From: UBA4312 sp040266995
Lineage (GTDB): Bacteria; Bacillota_I; Bacilli_A; Erysipelotrichales; Erysipelotrichaceae
Direction of reading: 5' to 3'
Assembly (NCBI GenBank): GCA_040266995.1
Contig: JAWRHV010000039.1
Location: 116,402 to 180,401 of the forward strand
Length of the DNA stretch: 64,000 bases
Of this stretch, positions 1-8,115 are shown in pieces (position 1 is the first letter of the stretch; the number at the start of each line of letters is the position of its first letter). Made by a program: the position numbers and the translations under genes. The notes beneath the pieces are model-generated. The model worked only from the letters and a program-made list of their open reading frames with translations, was not told where the DNA came from and searched no databases.

Positions 1-70
1 CCAGTTTGTTTTTTTCCATATGCCTATTTTATCATCTTTCATAAAAAAGACGGACCCTATGTCCATCATT

Positions 71-607
71 TTATTCAATAATCACATACGCATCGACAAT
101 TTCTGCGATATAAGCGACATGCGCATCCTGATTGGCACCCGTATGATAGCCGTCGACATCTTTGGGATAATGCCGCTGGCACGAGGCATCCAAAGTAGAA
201 AGATCCTGTGTTTCCTTCTGCAGAACACGGCACTCCAGCGTCAGAGGATATTGAGCCATGCCCGGTACAGATATCTTATTGGATTCCACCGGTGTCAAAC
301 CGGCTTTATCGATCTTATTCATGTCCCGGCCCGAGCATGTACCACAGATCTTTGTGATTTGCGGGTCCTGGGCCCCCATGGGAATGCTGATGGTAAACTC
401 TCCATTCTGATCCAGTTGCTGTCGGGAATATCGATGTTCCCTGACATAGACGGTAAATATCGGTTTGGACCATTCAATGCCTAACGAACCCCATCCGATG
501 ACCATAGAATTCAAGGTTTCGGCTTTTGTGTTCAGAAGGACACCATGAGGCAATGCCTCCAAAATCTGTTGGGCATATTCCCATACTTCTATTTTCTTTT
601 TATGCAT
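71..607 (-). CDS. Flavin reductase-like FMN-binding protein
   Basis: A 178-residue protein of the flavin reductase/DIM6-NTAB fold, whose members bind FMN and reduce free flavin or serve as small flavoproteins. The family pattern is visible as a hydrophobic N-terminal strand with GWGSLGIEW, then YVREHRYS, then CSGRDMNKIDKAG. The start matters: a GGAGG directly abuts ATG 613, which is too close, but lies 6 nt before ATG 607, so 607 is preferred. The gene overlaps the end of the upstream MATE gene by 8 nt and is probably co-transcribed with it. A paralogue lies at 23965-24567. Substrate unknown; fold assignment is firm. Confidence 0.85.
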   Translation of the reverse strand: MHKKKIEVWEYAQQILEALPHGVLLNTKAETLNSMVIGWGSLGIEWSKPIFTVYVREHRYSRQQLDQNGEFTISIPMGAQDPQITKICGTCSGRDMNKIDKAGLTPVESNKISVPGMAQYPLTLECRVLQKETQDLSTLDASCQRHYPKDVDGYHTGANQDAHVAYIAEIVDAYVIIE

Positions 608-1955
608 ATTCATCCTCCTTTGGTAAAGATCGGAAAAATCCGATCAAAAACGGAATCGTAACGATTGTCGTGATCACTTCCGCAAAGAACCGGGACATTT
701 CCAGTCCCTGTAATCCCCATATCATTGTCAGCACGACCAGGACCGGCAACAAAGCCAATCCGCTGCGCAAAGAGGCAAGAAAGGTCGCGATCCGACTCTT
801 TCCGATGGATTGAAACAACATGTTTCCGAAAGCGGAACAAGGCATCACACACATGCTCAGGCATTGCCAGCGCAAGGCCGCCACACCCACTTCAATGACC
901 TTCGGATCATCCCGAAACTGCCGGATGATCACTGGCGCAAAAAGATATCCGCAAAGCCCGATGATGCTCAAAACGATGGTTCCGGTTGTCAGCACAAAGA
1001 AAAAAGCAGAACGTACCCGTGAATACTTCTTCGCACCATAGTTGAAAGCGCTGACCGGCTGTAAACCTTGGCCGATCCCAATGCACACACAAAACAGAAA
1101 CATGATAACTTGATTGGCTACGGCCATACCGGCTATGGCAGCATCCCCATATGGTTTGGCACACGCATTGATTGCGATGGTTGAAATAGAATTCAATGTC
1201 TGACGGACCATGGAAGGCATGCCGGTGGCAATGATATTCAGCAAGATCTGACTGTGTCTGGCTACATACTGCCAGCGGAATACACTCTGTGTTCGGCCCC
1301 GCAGGTATGGAATATACAGAATAAGAACGCTGATATACTGACTGATCATCGTCGATATACCAGCTCCTTCAATGCCCATATGACACCCCAGAATCAAAAA
1401 CGCATCCCCAAATATATTCAAAATTCCTCCGGAAGTCAAGCCGATCATCGCAAAAAATGCCTTGCCCTCATAGCGAAGGATATTATTCATCACGCAGGAA
1501 GAGGTCATAGCCGGCGCTGCCAGCAATATATAAAACGCATAGATCCGCGCATAAGGAAGAATGGTTTCGGTACTGCCTAGTAAGCGCATCAGTGGATCCA
1601 TAAAGAGCATACCTGCCACGCAGATCCCCAAACCGGACACAACTGCATAAAACAAGCTTGTCGATGCGTATACCCTTGCCTTTTCTATTTCTTTGGCACC
1701 CAGCTGTCGGGAAATATGGCTACCGGCTCCGTGACCATACATAAAGCCAAAAGCCTGCAAAATAGCCATGAGCCCGATGACCACGCCACAAGCTCCGGTT
1801 GCACTGGTTCCGATCGTCCCTACAAAATAGGTATCGGCCATATTATAAAACATCGTTACCAGCATCGAAATGACTGTTGGAATTGCCAGTACTGTTACCA
1901 GTCTGGCAATCGGTGTTTCTGTCATCCGTTGATACTGTACATCTGCTTTCTCCAT
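600..1955 (-). CDS. MATE family efflux transporter
   Basis: A 451-residue polytopic membrane protein of the MATE (NorM/DinF-like) family, which exports cationic drugs or metabolites using a Na+ or H+ gradient. It shows about 12 hydrophobic segments and the typical N-terminal run IPTVISMLVTMFYNMADTYFVG, split here as IPTVISMLV and FYNMADTYFVG. The reading frame is open to a TTG at 1967, but a GGAGG sits 5 nt before ATG 1955, so that start is chosen. It is followed by the flavin reductase gene with an 8-nt overlap. Substrate cannot be inferred. A second MATE protein is at 28222-29640. Confidence 0.9.
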   Translation of the reverse strand: MEKADVQYQRMTETPIARLVTVLAIPTVISMLVTMFYNMADTYFVGTIGTSATGACGVVIGLMAILQAFGFMYGHGAGSHISRQLGAKEIEKARVYASTSLFYAVVSGLGICVAGMLFMDPLMRLLGSTETILPYARIYAFYILLAAPAMTSSCVMNNILRYEGKAFFAMIGLTSGGILNIFGDAFLILGCHMGIEGAGISTMISQYISVLILYIPYLRGRTQSVFRWQYVARHSQILLNIIATGMPSMVRQTLNSISTIAINACAKPYGDAAIAGMAVANQVIMFLFCVCIGIGQGLQPVSAFNYGAKKYSRVRSAFFFVLTTGTIVLSIIGLCGYLFAPVIIRQFRDDPKVIEVGVAALRWQCLSMCVMPCSAFGNMLFQSIGKSRIATFLASLRSGLALLPVLVVLTMIWGLQGLEMSRFFAEVITTIVTIPFLIGFFRSLPKEDEYA

Positions 1956-1965
1956 ACTTGCCTCC

Positions 1966-1994
1966 AAAAAAGAAAAGAAGACTTAAGTCTTCTT
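1966..1994 (-). terminator. Intrinsic terminator after DUF349 gene
   Basis: A perfect 20-nt palindrome at 1975-1994 (arms AAGAAGAC and GTCTTCTT around TTAA) is followed on the minus strand by a T-rich run. It overlaps the stop codon of the DUF349 gene and separates it from the MATE gene. Confidence 0.8.
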
Positions 1995-3153
1995 ATTCTG
2001 CTAATTTTTCATCAATGTCTTTGATTTCAGCTTCCAATTGAGCAATGAAATCTTGTTTTTCTTCAATTTCTCTAGCGATTTCCTCTCGATTGGATTCACT
2101 GACAAGACCATTCATATCATCCGTCAGACGTTCAATCTGACGTTTCTGATTATTGATCTGTTCCTGTTTCCGGACTTTCGCATCTTTCATACGACCTTCC
2201 CACTGCACATGCTTCTGGTCATTAAAGGCACGTAATCCATCAAAGTACGTATCCATTGCCTGGCGGAATTCCGGCCAGATCTGATTTTCCTTTTCACGGC
2301 CACAGGATCCGATTTCTTTCCATTGATTGCTCAGATTTTTCATTGTCTGCGTGTTTTCACGTGTAAATGAATTGGTTTCCACCATCAGCTTTGCCTGTTC
2401 AATCAATTCCTTCTTCTTTTCGAAATTTTCCTGCTGACGTGCATGAAGCTCATCATAGTAAGCGTTTCGCCGATCAAAGAATACCTGACGCGCTGCACAG
2501 AAATCCTGCCATAACGCATCTTCATATTCGCGGCCTGCATTACCGGCCTTTTTCCATTCTTCCATCAGTCCACGATATTTTTCACTGGTTTCTTTCCATT
2601 GCTCAGAATCTTGCAGTTCTTTGGCTTTTTCAATCAGTTCCTGTTTGATTCCACGAACTTCCGCAAACTTTTCATTCATCTTTTCCCAGTGCTCATGCTT
2701 CCGGTCATAGAATATCTGCCGGGCACCATTAAAACGCTCCCACAAGGAATCATCGGTTTCCCGACCTGCAGGACCCACCTTTTTCCACTGGTTCATCAGT
2801 TCCGTCATCTTCTTTGTGGCAACCTGCCATTGTTCGGATTGAGAAACCTCTTCCGCTTCTTTGATCAGAGCACTTTTCAGCTCTTCATTTTTCTGGAAGA
2901 TTGCGGTTCTTTTCGCATATAACGCATCGATCAGTTTCTCAAACTCATCACGAAGCGTTTCTTCATAAGCCGATTCCGAATAACGGATACGACGCCAACG
3001 TCTTTTTAAATCATTAATAACACGCTGCGTTTCGTTCCAATCTTCCGAGTCCTGAATATTCTTTGCTTCTTCAATCAATTCTTCTTTTTGCTTAATATCT
3101 GCATCCATATCATCGACTGCTTCATAGAAGTCATCGTTGTAATCTTGTGACAT
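1993..3153 (-). CDS. DUF349 repeat protein
   Basis: A 386-residue, highly charged, alpha-helical protein made almost entirely of DUF349 repeats. About four units of roughly 70 residues are visible, each with a conserved tryptophan pattern (LMNQWKKVGPAGRE, LMEEWKKAGNAGRE, LSNQWKEIGSCGRE). Each unit continues into LW..F..AR..F. The last 70 residues form a coiled coil. No signal peptide or membrane segment, so it is cytoplasmic. DUF349 proteins are common in Bacteroidota and some Bacillota, but their role is unsettled. The gene stands alone between terminators and has a purine-rich ribosome site (AGGGGGA) before ATG. Confidence 0.9.
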   Translation of the reverse strand: MSQDYNDDFYEAVDDMDADIKQKEELIEEAKNIQDSEDWNETQRVINDLKRRWRRIRYSESAYEETLRDEFEKLIDALYAKRTAIFQKNEELKSALIKEAEEVSQSEQWQVATKKMTELMNQWKKVGPAGRETDDSLWERFNGARQIFYDRKHEHWEKMNEKFAEVRGIKQELIEKAKELQDSEQWKETSEKYRGLMEEWKKAGNAGREYEDALWQDFCAARQVFFDRRNAYYDELHARQQENFEKKKELIEQAKLMVETNSFTRENTQTMKNLSNQWKEIGSCGREKENQIWPEFRQAMDTYFDGLRAFNDQKHVQWEGRMKDAKVRKQEQINNQKRQIERLTDDMNGLVSESNREEIAREIEEKQDFIAQLEAEIKDIDEKLAE

Positions 3154-3345
3154 AATACATTCCCCCTGCTACAAAAAATCTATACAACTATTTTACAACA
3201 CACTTCAAATTAATTAAACACAAATTCAATATTTTCCCAATGAATTTTCAAATTTTCTCTCTTTTTTCTATATCATGTTTAGATAATTTCTATATTCATT
3301 CTCATTCACCTGAAAGAATCATCACAAAGGTGTCCTTAACTATGT

Positions 3346-3351
3346 TATAAT
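3346..3351 (+). promoter_or_regulatory. Extended -10 promoter of DMT gene
   Basis: TGTTATAAT (TGn plus perfect TATAAT) lies 27 nt before the ATG at 3379. No good -35 is seen, consistent with an extended -10 promoter. Confidence 0.6.
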
Positions 3352-3378
3352 CACTCTATTGAAAATCAGGGTGAGAGT

Positions 3379-4257
3379 ATGAAAAAGGGAGAATTATTTC
3401 ATTTATTATTGCTGGTAATGACCGCTTTGATCTGGGGGATGGCCTTTGTTGCCCAGTCCTTAGGGGCTGACCATTTAGGTCCCATCACATTTCTGACTGC
3501 GCGAAGCTGGCTGGGAGTCGCTGTATTAACGCCTTTGATGATCCGGACCTATCGACAAGAATCCATCACAAAAGAACAGATGCTCTATCTTCTCAAAGGA
3601 GGATGCGCCTGTGGGTTCTTCCTGTTTACCGGCAGTCTTCTGCAGCAGATGGGCATCGCTTATACAACCACAGCCAATGCCGGGTTTATCACTGCTTTGT
3701 ATATGATCATCGTTCCCATCATTTATGGCTTGAGCGGAAAGAAGATTCCTTTACAGATATGGGCCTCGGTTTTGATCAGTGTATTCGGATTATACCTGTT
3801 ATGTATCCGCGGTTCCTTTCAGATCAATCCCGGCGATGCGCTGACTTTGGCCTGTGCCTTTATGTTTGCCGGACAGATCCTGTCCATCAATCATTTTGTC
3901 AAGGATTGCCAACCCATCTTATTATCTGGTTTACAATTTCTGTTCTGTGCCGTAGTCGGCACCTTCCTGCAGTTTCTGGAGCCCAAATCACTGGCTGATT
4001 TCCAGGCAGCCTTGCTGCCGTTGTTGTATGCCGGGATTTTCTCCACAGGCATTGCCTATACATTGCAGATCATCGCACAGAAGAATGTAAATCCAACAGT
4101 CGCCAGTCTGGTCATGTGTCTGGAAAGTGTCTTCAGCGCCCTGGGTGGATGGCTCTTATTGAATCAGGTACTATCACCCGTCGAATTATTTGGCTGTGCT
4201 CTGATGTTTATTGCCGTATTGATTTCACAACTTCCCGTAAAAACAACGCAGGTATAA
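3379..4257 (+). CDS. EamA/DMT superfamily transporter
   Basis: A 292-residue protein with ten hydrophobic segments in two EamA halves, the drug/metabolite transporter architecture. Family signals include the N-terminal ALIWGMAFVAQS, the half-1 end TTANAGFITALY and the half-2 segment NPTVASLVMCLESVFSALGGW. These proteins move amino acids, nucleosides or drugs across the inner membrane; the substrate here is unknown. It is a single-gene unit. Its stop codon sits in the loop of a hairpin shared with the convergent lipoprotein gene. Confidence 0.9.
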   Translation: MKKGELFHLLLLVMTALIWGMAFVAQSLGADHLGPITFLTARSWLGVAVLTPLMIRTYRQESITKEQMLYLLKGGCACGFFLFTGSLLQQMGIAYTTTANAGFITALYMIIVPIIYGLSGKKIPLQIWASVLISVFGLYLLCIRGSFQINPGDALTLACAFMFAGQILSINHFVKDCQPILLSGLQFLFCAVVGTFLQFLEPKSLADFQAALLPLLYAGIFSTGIAYTLQIIAQKNVNPTVASLVMCLESVFSALGGWLLLNQVLSPVELFGCALMFIAVLISQLPVKTTQV

Positions 4258-4277
4258 AACCTGCGTTCTCTTATTTT
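4245..4277. terminator. Bidirectional terminator
   Basis: Nine-bp perfect stem 4245-4253/4259-4267 (AACGCAGGT/ACCTGCGTT) with a 5-nt loop that contains the DMT stop codon. T-rich tracts lie on the plus side and A-rich sequence on the other, so it can serve both convergent genes. Confidence 0.8.
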
Positions 4278-5059
4278 GCCTTTACATCCAAGGTGAAGCG
4301 CAATTCCTCATACGTATCCTGTGTCCAGCCTTCCGCAATGATCTGGAAATCCTTTTCAGCATCCAGCACCGGGAAAACCAGAATGCCTTCCGTAGATACC
4401 CCGCTGACAATTTCATAAGGCAGCTCCGGATATTTTCCGTCGTAGCGTGACATAGAACTGTCATCCTGCTCGATCTGTTTTCCATCCTGTAAAATCTTAA
4501 TATCATAATTGCTTAAATCAAAATCCGCAGAACTGTCATTTTTTACCGTCATGTAGACCCGGGTTTCTTTTTCCGCAAACTCTACCTTTTCCACAGATAC
4601 AGTAATACCGCTTTGTTCCTGGGAGATTTTAGGCTCTAAAGCCGTTTTGGTCGGCACCACAATATCGATATAAGAAGATTTTTCCATCTTGGCATTACCA
4701 ATCTGCAATACGCTGACCTGGCCTCCAAACGCATTGGTTCCTTCTGCGACCCCGTCAATTCGGCCATCCACCTTCACATAGTCATCCGTCTGAAACTCAT
4801 CACTTGGCGCAATCACATAGAAATCATTCTCACTATTCACCGGATCCTGCCAGATCTGATACCCGTCACCGCTCTTATTGAAGATTTTTCCCGAGAGCTT
4901 GATGTACTTTCCTTTGTAGGCATTCGGGTCTTTGAACACCGAAGGGATCTCATCTCTTGTAACATACGATTTCTCCTGGGAAGAGGAACCGGAGCCTCCA
5001 CACGCAACAAGACCAAAAATCATGCATACACTGATGAATACTTTCCATAACTTTTTCAT
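4271..5059 (-). CDS. Secreted lipoprotein with OB-like and Ig-like domains
   Basis: A 262-residue predicted lipoprotein: Lys-rich start, hydrophobic core and lipobox LVACG with Cys20, followed by a Gly/Ser linker. Residues about 40-125 read like a small OB-fold or tRNA_anti-like domain (KGKYIKLSGKI, DDYVKVDGRIDG). Residues about 145-260 resemble the DUF4352/DUF5067 Ig-like domain that follows a lipobox in many Bacillota surface proteins (VYMTVKNDSSADFDLSNYD). Probably anchored on the outer membrane face; function unknown. Monocistronic and convergent with the DMT gene. Confidence 0.8.
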   Translation of the reverse strand: MKKLWKVFISVCMIFGLVACGGSGSSSQEKSYVTRDEIPSVFKDPNAYKGKYIKLSGKIFNKSGDGYQIWQDPVNSENDFYVIAPSDEFQTDDYVKVDGRIDGVAEGTNAFGGQVSVLQIGNAKMEKSSYIDIVVPTKTALEPKISQEQSGITVSVEKVEFAEKETRVYMTVKNDSSADFDLSNYDIKILQDGKQIEQDDSSMSRYDGKYPELPYEIVSGVSTEGILVFPVLDAEKDFQIIAEGWTQDTYEELRFTLDVKAK

Positions 5060-5463
5060 AACTATCTACCTTTCTGTTTCTACTACTATATGTATCACCT
5101 TAATTGACAATATCCATGTCAGAAATATATTTTCTATCTTTTGGGTAGTTGTTACGTACAATAGATAAAGGTGTTTCAACTTTTTATTTCGTTATGTCTT
5201 CCCCTGTCAATCAATTCCTAGAGAGATTCGATGCTTAGGATACCTCTGCAATTACACTGAATGACACTTGTAAAGGTATGCCTATTTTTGATTTCTTTTA
5301 GGTCTAATTGTATTCATTTTGGGTATTAAAAAAACAGATATATGCTATTTAATAAGTATATTCTATACATTTATTAATCTCTATAATGCCCCTATCGAAA
5401 GTTTGCACCTATAATCTATACATCATGAATGATTCTTAAGCACGAAAAGAAAGAGCGGTAAAA
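5060..5463. other. AT-rich intergenic region
   Basis: About 400 nt between the lipoprotein gene and the bacteriocin remnant with no credible ORF. It is visibly richer in A+T than the flanking housekeeping genes. TATAAT hexamers occur at 5382-5387 and 5410-5415; the second could drive the bacteriocin locus, but no good -35 partner is visible. The base composition fits acquired DNA. Confidence 0.5.
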
Positions 5464-5738
5464 ATGAAAAAGTATATGGTGTTCTATCGATTTTAATGTT
5501 GTTTGCAACTATTACTATTAATGCTGCTGTCACGTATCCAAGCGTAGGAGGTGTTTGGAGTTACGGTGTAGGTCCTATAGGATCTTACTCTGAATACATG
5601 CACCCAACACGATATCACTCTTCTACTGTAGTTGCATCGAATGGAGTGGGAGATAAAAAATTTGCTCCAGCTGGCATGTGGTCACAAGCTCGAGTTTTAT
5701 ATTATAGTGGATGCTCATTTTATTATGCCATTGAATAG
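5464..5738 (+). pseudogene. Lactococcin 972-type bacteriocin, frameshifted
   Basis: From 5496 the frame encodes an 80-residue product with the lactococcin 972 family signature: GGVWSYG near the mature N-terminus, then YSEYMHP and HSSTVV, then an Ala/Trp-rich C-terminus. The family is secreted by the Sec route and inhibits septum formation. The natural start appears to be ATG 5464, but translation from it ends after ten codons. Adding one A to the A5 run at 5467-5471 restores a complete 91-residue pre-peptide (Met-Lys-Lys-Val-Tyr, hydrophobic core, INAA cleavage region). The ribosome site is weak. It is a decayed gene, a phase-variable tract or a sequence error. Confidence 0.75.
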
Positions 5739-6042
5739 CTGTCTTCTTGTAATTCTAATGAGCTTTTTAATTTCTTACTATCTGACCTATATTCTTTTTC
5801 ATATTGAAAAGAAGATCCTTTTTATCAAAAAGCTGATGGGCTACCGTTGGATGGAACGCTACGAGCATGTGCTGACATGGATGGTTCTGGTTTACTTGTT
5901 ACTGCTCATGCGCACAGGCGGCCTGGCTTCAGCTTCTTTGTATATCTGCATTGTTGCTGCCGATCTCTTAATATGGATCCTCTGGATGATACGATATGAA
6001 AACCGGCAATTAAGCCTTCAACTGAAAGGAGAACAGATATGA
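5739..6042 (+). pseudogene. C-terminal remnant of bacteriocin-associated permease
   Basis: After the bacteriocin stop codon an open frame of about 100 codons contains three hydrophobic helices and the segment KKILFIKKLMGYRWMERYE. This resembles the C-terminal end of the roughly 650-residue bacteriocin-associated integral membrane protein (DUF1430) that normally lies between bacteriocin and ATPase. The first 500 or more residues are missing, and no start codon with a ribosome site is seen. The frame ends in an ATGA overlap with the ATPase gene, as in intact operons. This implies an internal deletion joining the bacteriocin 3' end to the permease 3' end. Confidence 0.65.
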
Positions 6043-6677
6043 ACGCAATCGAATTGACACACTATTCCAAATCCTATGGAAATCATGTGATCTTTAAAGA
6101 CTTTTCCTTCACTGTGCAAGCCAATGAAATGGTTGCAGTGACCGGAGAAAGCGGGATTGGAAAAAGCACTCTGTTAAACTCTCTGGGCCTGATTGAAAAC
6201 TTTGATGAAGGACAATATTTCTTGTTTGGAAGTCCGGCTCCAAGATGCAACACAAGAGAAGCCAATCGGATCATTCGAGAAAAAATTTCCTATCTTTTCC
6301 AAAACTTCGCATTGGTGGATCACTATTCAGTCAATGAGAATCTGATGATGGCATTAAAATACACAAAAATGTCCAATCAGGAAAAATACGATCTTATCCA
6401 TGAAGCCCTTTCACAGATTTCCTTGCAGGAATTTATCGATAAAAAAGTATTCACGCTGTCCGGAGGCCAGCAGCAAAAAATTGCACTGATCCGGGCTTCT
6501 TTAAAACCCTCGGAATTGTTATTAGCGGATGAACCGACCGGTTCTCTTGACGAAAAGAACAGAGAGATCATTCTAAAACAGCTGCATGTACTCCATGCTC
6601 TCGGCAAAACAATCATTCTCGTTACCCACGATTCCTATGTCGCAGACAGCTGTCAACGAAAGGTCGTTATAAAATAA
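6039..6677 (+). CDS. Bacteriocin-type ABC transporter ATPase
   Basis: A 212-residue ABC ATPase of the lactococcin 972 export/immunity group (MacB-like). Walker A GESGIGKST near residue 38, Q-loop in SYLFQNFALVDH, signature LSGGQQQK, Walker B LLLADEPTGSLD and H-loop VTHD are all intact. It overlaps the permease remnant by ATGA and has AAAGGAG upstream. The gene looks functional, but its membrane partner is reduced to a fragment and the bacteriocin is frameshifted. It is therefore an orphaned survivor of the cluster unless a permease elsewhere takes it up. Confidence 0.85.
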   Translation: MNAIELTHYSKSYGNHVIFKDFSFTVQANEMVAVTGESGIGKSTLLNSLGLIENFDEGQYFLFGSPAPRCNTREANRIIREKISYLFQNFALVDHYSVNENLMMALKYTKMSNQEKYDLIHEALSQISLQEFIDKKVFTLSGGQQQKIALIRASLKPSELLLADEPTGSLDEKNREIILKQLHVLHALGKTIILVTHDSYVADSCQRKVVIK

Positions 6678-6679
6678 AT

Positions 6680-6712
6680 CGAGGAGCGATGGGCTCCCCG
6701 ATTGTTTTATTT
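6680..6712. terminator. Bidirectional terminator
   Basis: Ten-bp stem with one mismatch (ATCGAGGAGC / GCTCCCCGAT) and a short loop, T-rich on the plus side and followed by TTATTTTAT on the minus strand. It separates the convergent ATPase and FAD oxidoreductase genes. Confidence 0.7.
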
Positions 6713-8071
6713 TCCATACAGGTGTCTGGCTACATAGACACCGCTGGCACTGGCATGCGACAAAGAATGGGTCACGCCAGAACAATCTCCGATCACAAAC
6801 AAATTTTTGTGGCATGTTTCCAGATTCGAATCCACTTTTACCTGCATGTTGTAGAATTTGACTTCCACACCATAAAGCAGGGTATCATCGTTGGCTGTTC
6901 CCGGACAAACCTCATCCAGGGCATAGATCATTTCGATGATATCATCGAGCTGTCGTTTCGGAATCACCAAGGACAGATCCCCCGGTGTTGCCTTTAAGGT
7001 CGGTGTCGTAAAGCCTCCCTGGATACGATGTGGCGTGGAGCGCTGTCCGCGGATCAGATCCCCAAAGCGCTGGACAATGACCCCGCCCCCTAACATATTG
7101 GATAAACGGGCAATGCTTTCACCATACTGGTTGCTCTGACGGAATGGCTCGGTAAACCGGCTGGAAACCAACAGGGCAAAATTGGTATTCTCAGTATAGC
7201 GTGAAGGATCTTCGTAACTGTGACCGTTGACTGTTACGATCCCGTTGGTGTTCTCATTGACTACAACACCATGCGGATTCATACAGAAAGTCCGTACTTT
7301 ATCCTGGTATTTTTTCGACCGATAGACAATCTTGGATTCATATAGAGAATCGGTCAGTTCACTGAAAATCTCTGCATTCAATTCCACCCGGACGCCGATA
7401 TCCACACGGTTGCTTTCGGTTTCAATATCCAAGGAGGAACAGATTTTCTCCATCCAGCTGGAGCCGGAACGTCCGGTAGAAATGACACAGACCTTACCGG
7501 TAAAGATTTGGTCTTTACAACGGATCGTGTAGCCATCCTCTTTATGCTCTACTGTATCAATATGCGTATAGAAATGAAGATCCACTTTTTCCTTAAGTAC
7601 ATTATAGAGATTCTCCAGCACCTTATAGTTGATATCTGTACCCAAATGTCGCACACTGGCCTTTAACAAATGCAGGTTATGCTGTAAACATTTCTTGGCG
7701 ATGGACGGATCTGTATTCACATAGAGCTTTGTGTCCTTGCCACCATATCGGCAATTGATGGTATCTACATATTCCATCAGTTCAATGGCTTCTTTCTCAC
7801 CAATGTATTCATACAGATTTCCTCCGAATTCATTGGTAATATTGTATTTCCCATCACTGAAGGCACCGGCCCCGCCAAATCCGTTCATGATGGAACATGT
7901 TTTACAATGGATGCAAGACTTGATCTTTTTTCCATCAATCGGACATTTTCTTTTTTCCAAAGGGCTGCCAGTTTCAAAGACTCCGATCTTCAGATCCGGA
8001 TTTAACCGGATTGCTTCATAGGCCGTAAAGATTCCTCCCGGACCAGCCCCGACAATCATTAAATCATACAT
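6707..8071 (-). CDS. FAD-dependent dehydrogenase (COG2509-like)
   Basis: A 454-residue flavoprotein. The N-terminal dinucleotide fold VGAGPGGIFTAYEA is near residues 6-19. A Cys cluster follows (CPIDG, then CIHCKTC) with NGFGGAGAFSDGK, typical of the uncharacterised NAD(P)/FAD oxidoreductases related to HI0933/GidA-like proteins. A second conserved block is VISTGRSGSSWM, and the C-terminal FAD contact is VIGDCSGVTHSLSHASASG. The frame opens at a GTG at 8080, but AGGTG lies 6 nt before ATG 8071, so that start is chosen. Electron partner unknown. Confidence 0.85.
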   Translation of the reverse strand: MYDLMIVGAGPGGIFTAYEAIRLNPDLKIGVFETGSPLEKRKCPIDGKKIKSCIHCKTCSIMNGFGGAGAFSDGKYNITNEFGGNLYEYIGEKEAIELMEYVDTINCRYGGKDTKLYVNTDPSIAKKCLQHNLHLLKASVRHLGTDINYKVLENLYNVLKEKVDLHFYTHIDTVEHKEDGYTIRCKDQIFTGKVCVISTGRSGSSWMEKICSSLDIETESNRVDIGVRVELNAEIFSELTDSLYESKIVYRSKKYQDKVRTFCMNPHGVVVNENTNGIVTVNGHSYEDPSRYTENTNFALLVSSRFTEPFRQSNQYGESIARLSNMLGGGVIVQRFGDLIRGQRSTPHRIQGGFTTPTLKATPGDLSLVIPKRQLDDIIEMIYALDEVCPGTANDDTLLYGVEVKFYNMQVKVDSNLETCHKNLFVIGDCSGVTHSLSHASASGVYVARHLYGK

Positions 8072-8115
8072 AGTTATCACCTGATTCTAGTATACCGTAA
8101 TTCATTAAGTTTTTA

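Noticed and set aside
20..484. Plus-strand ORF of 154 codons
   Set aside because: It lies fully antisense to the flavin reductase gene, has no ribosome site and its product resembles no family; the minus-strand protein is clearly conserved.
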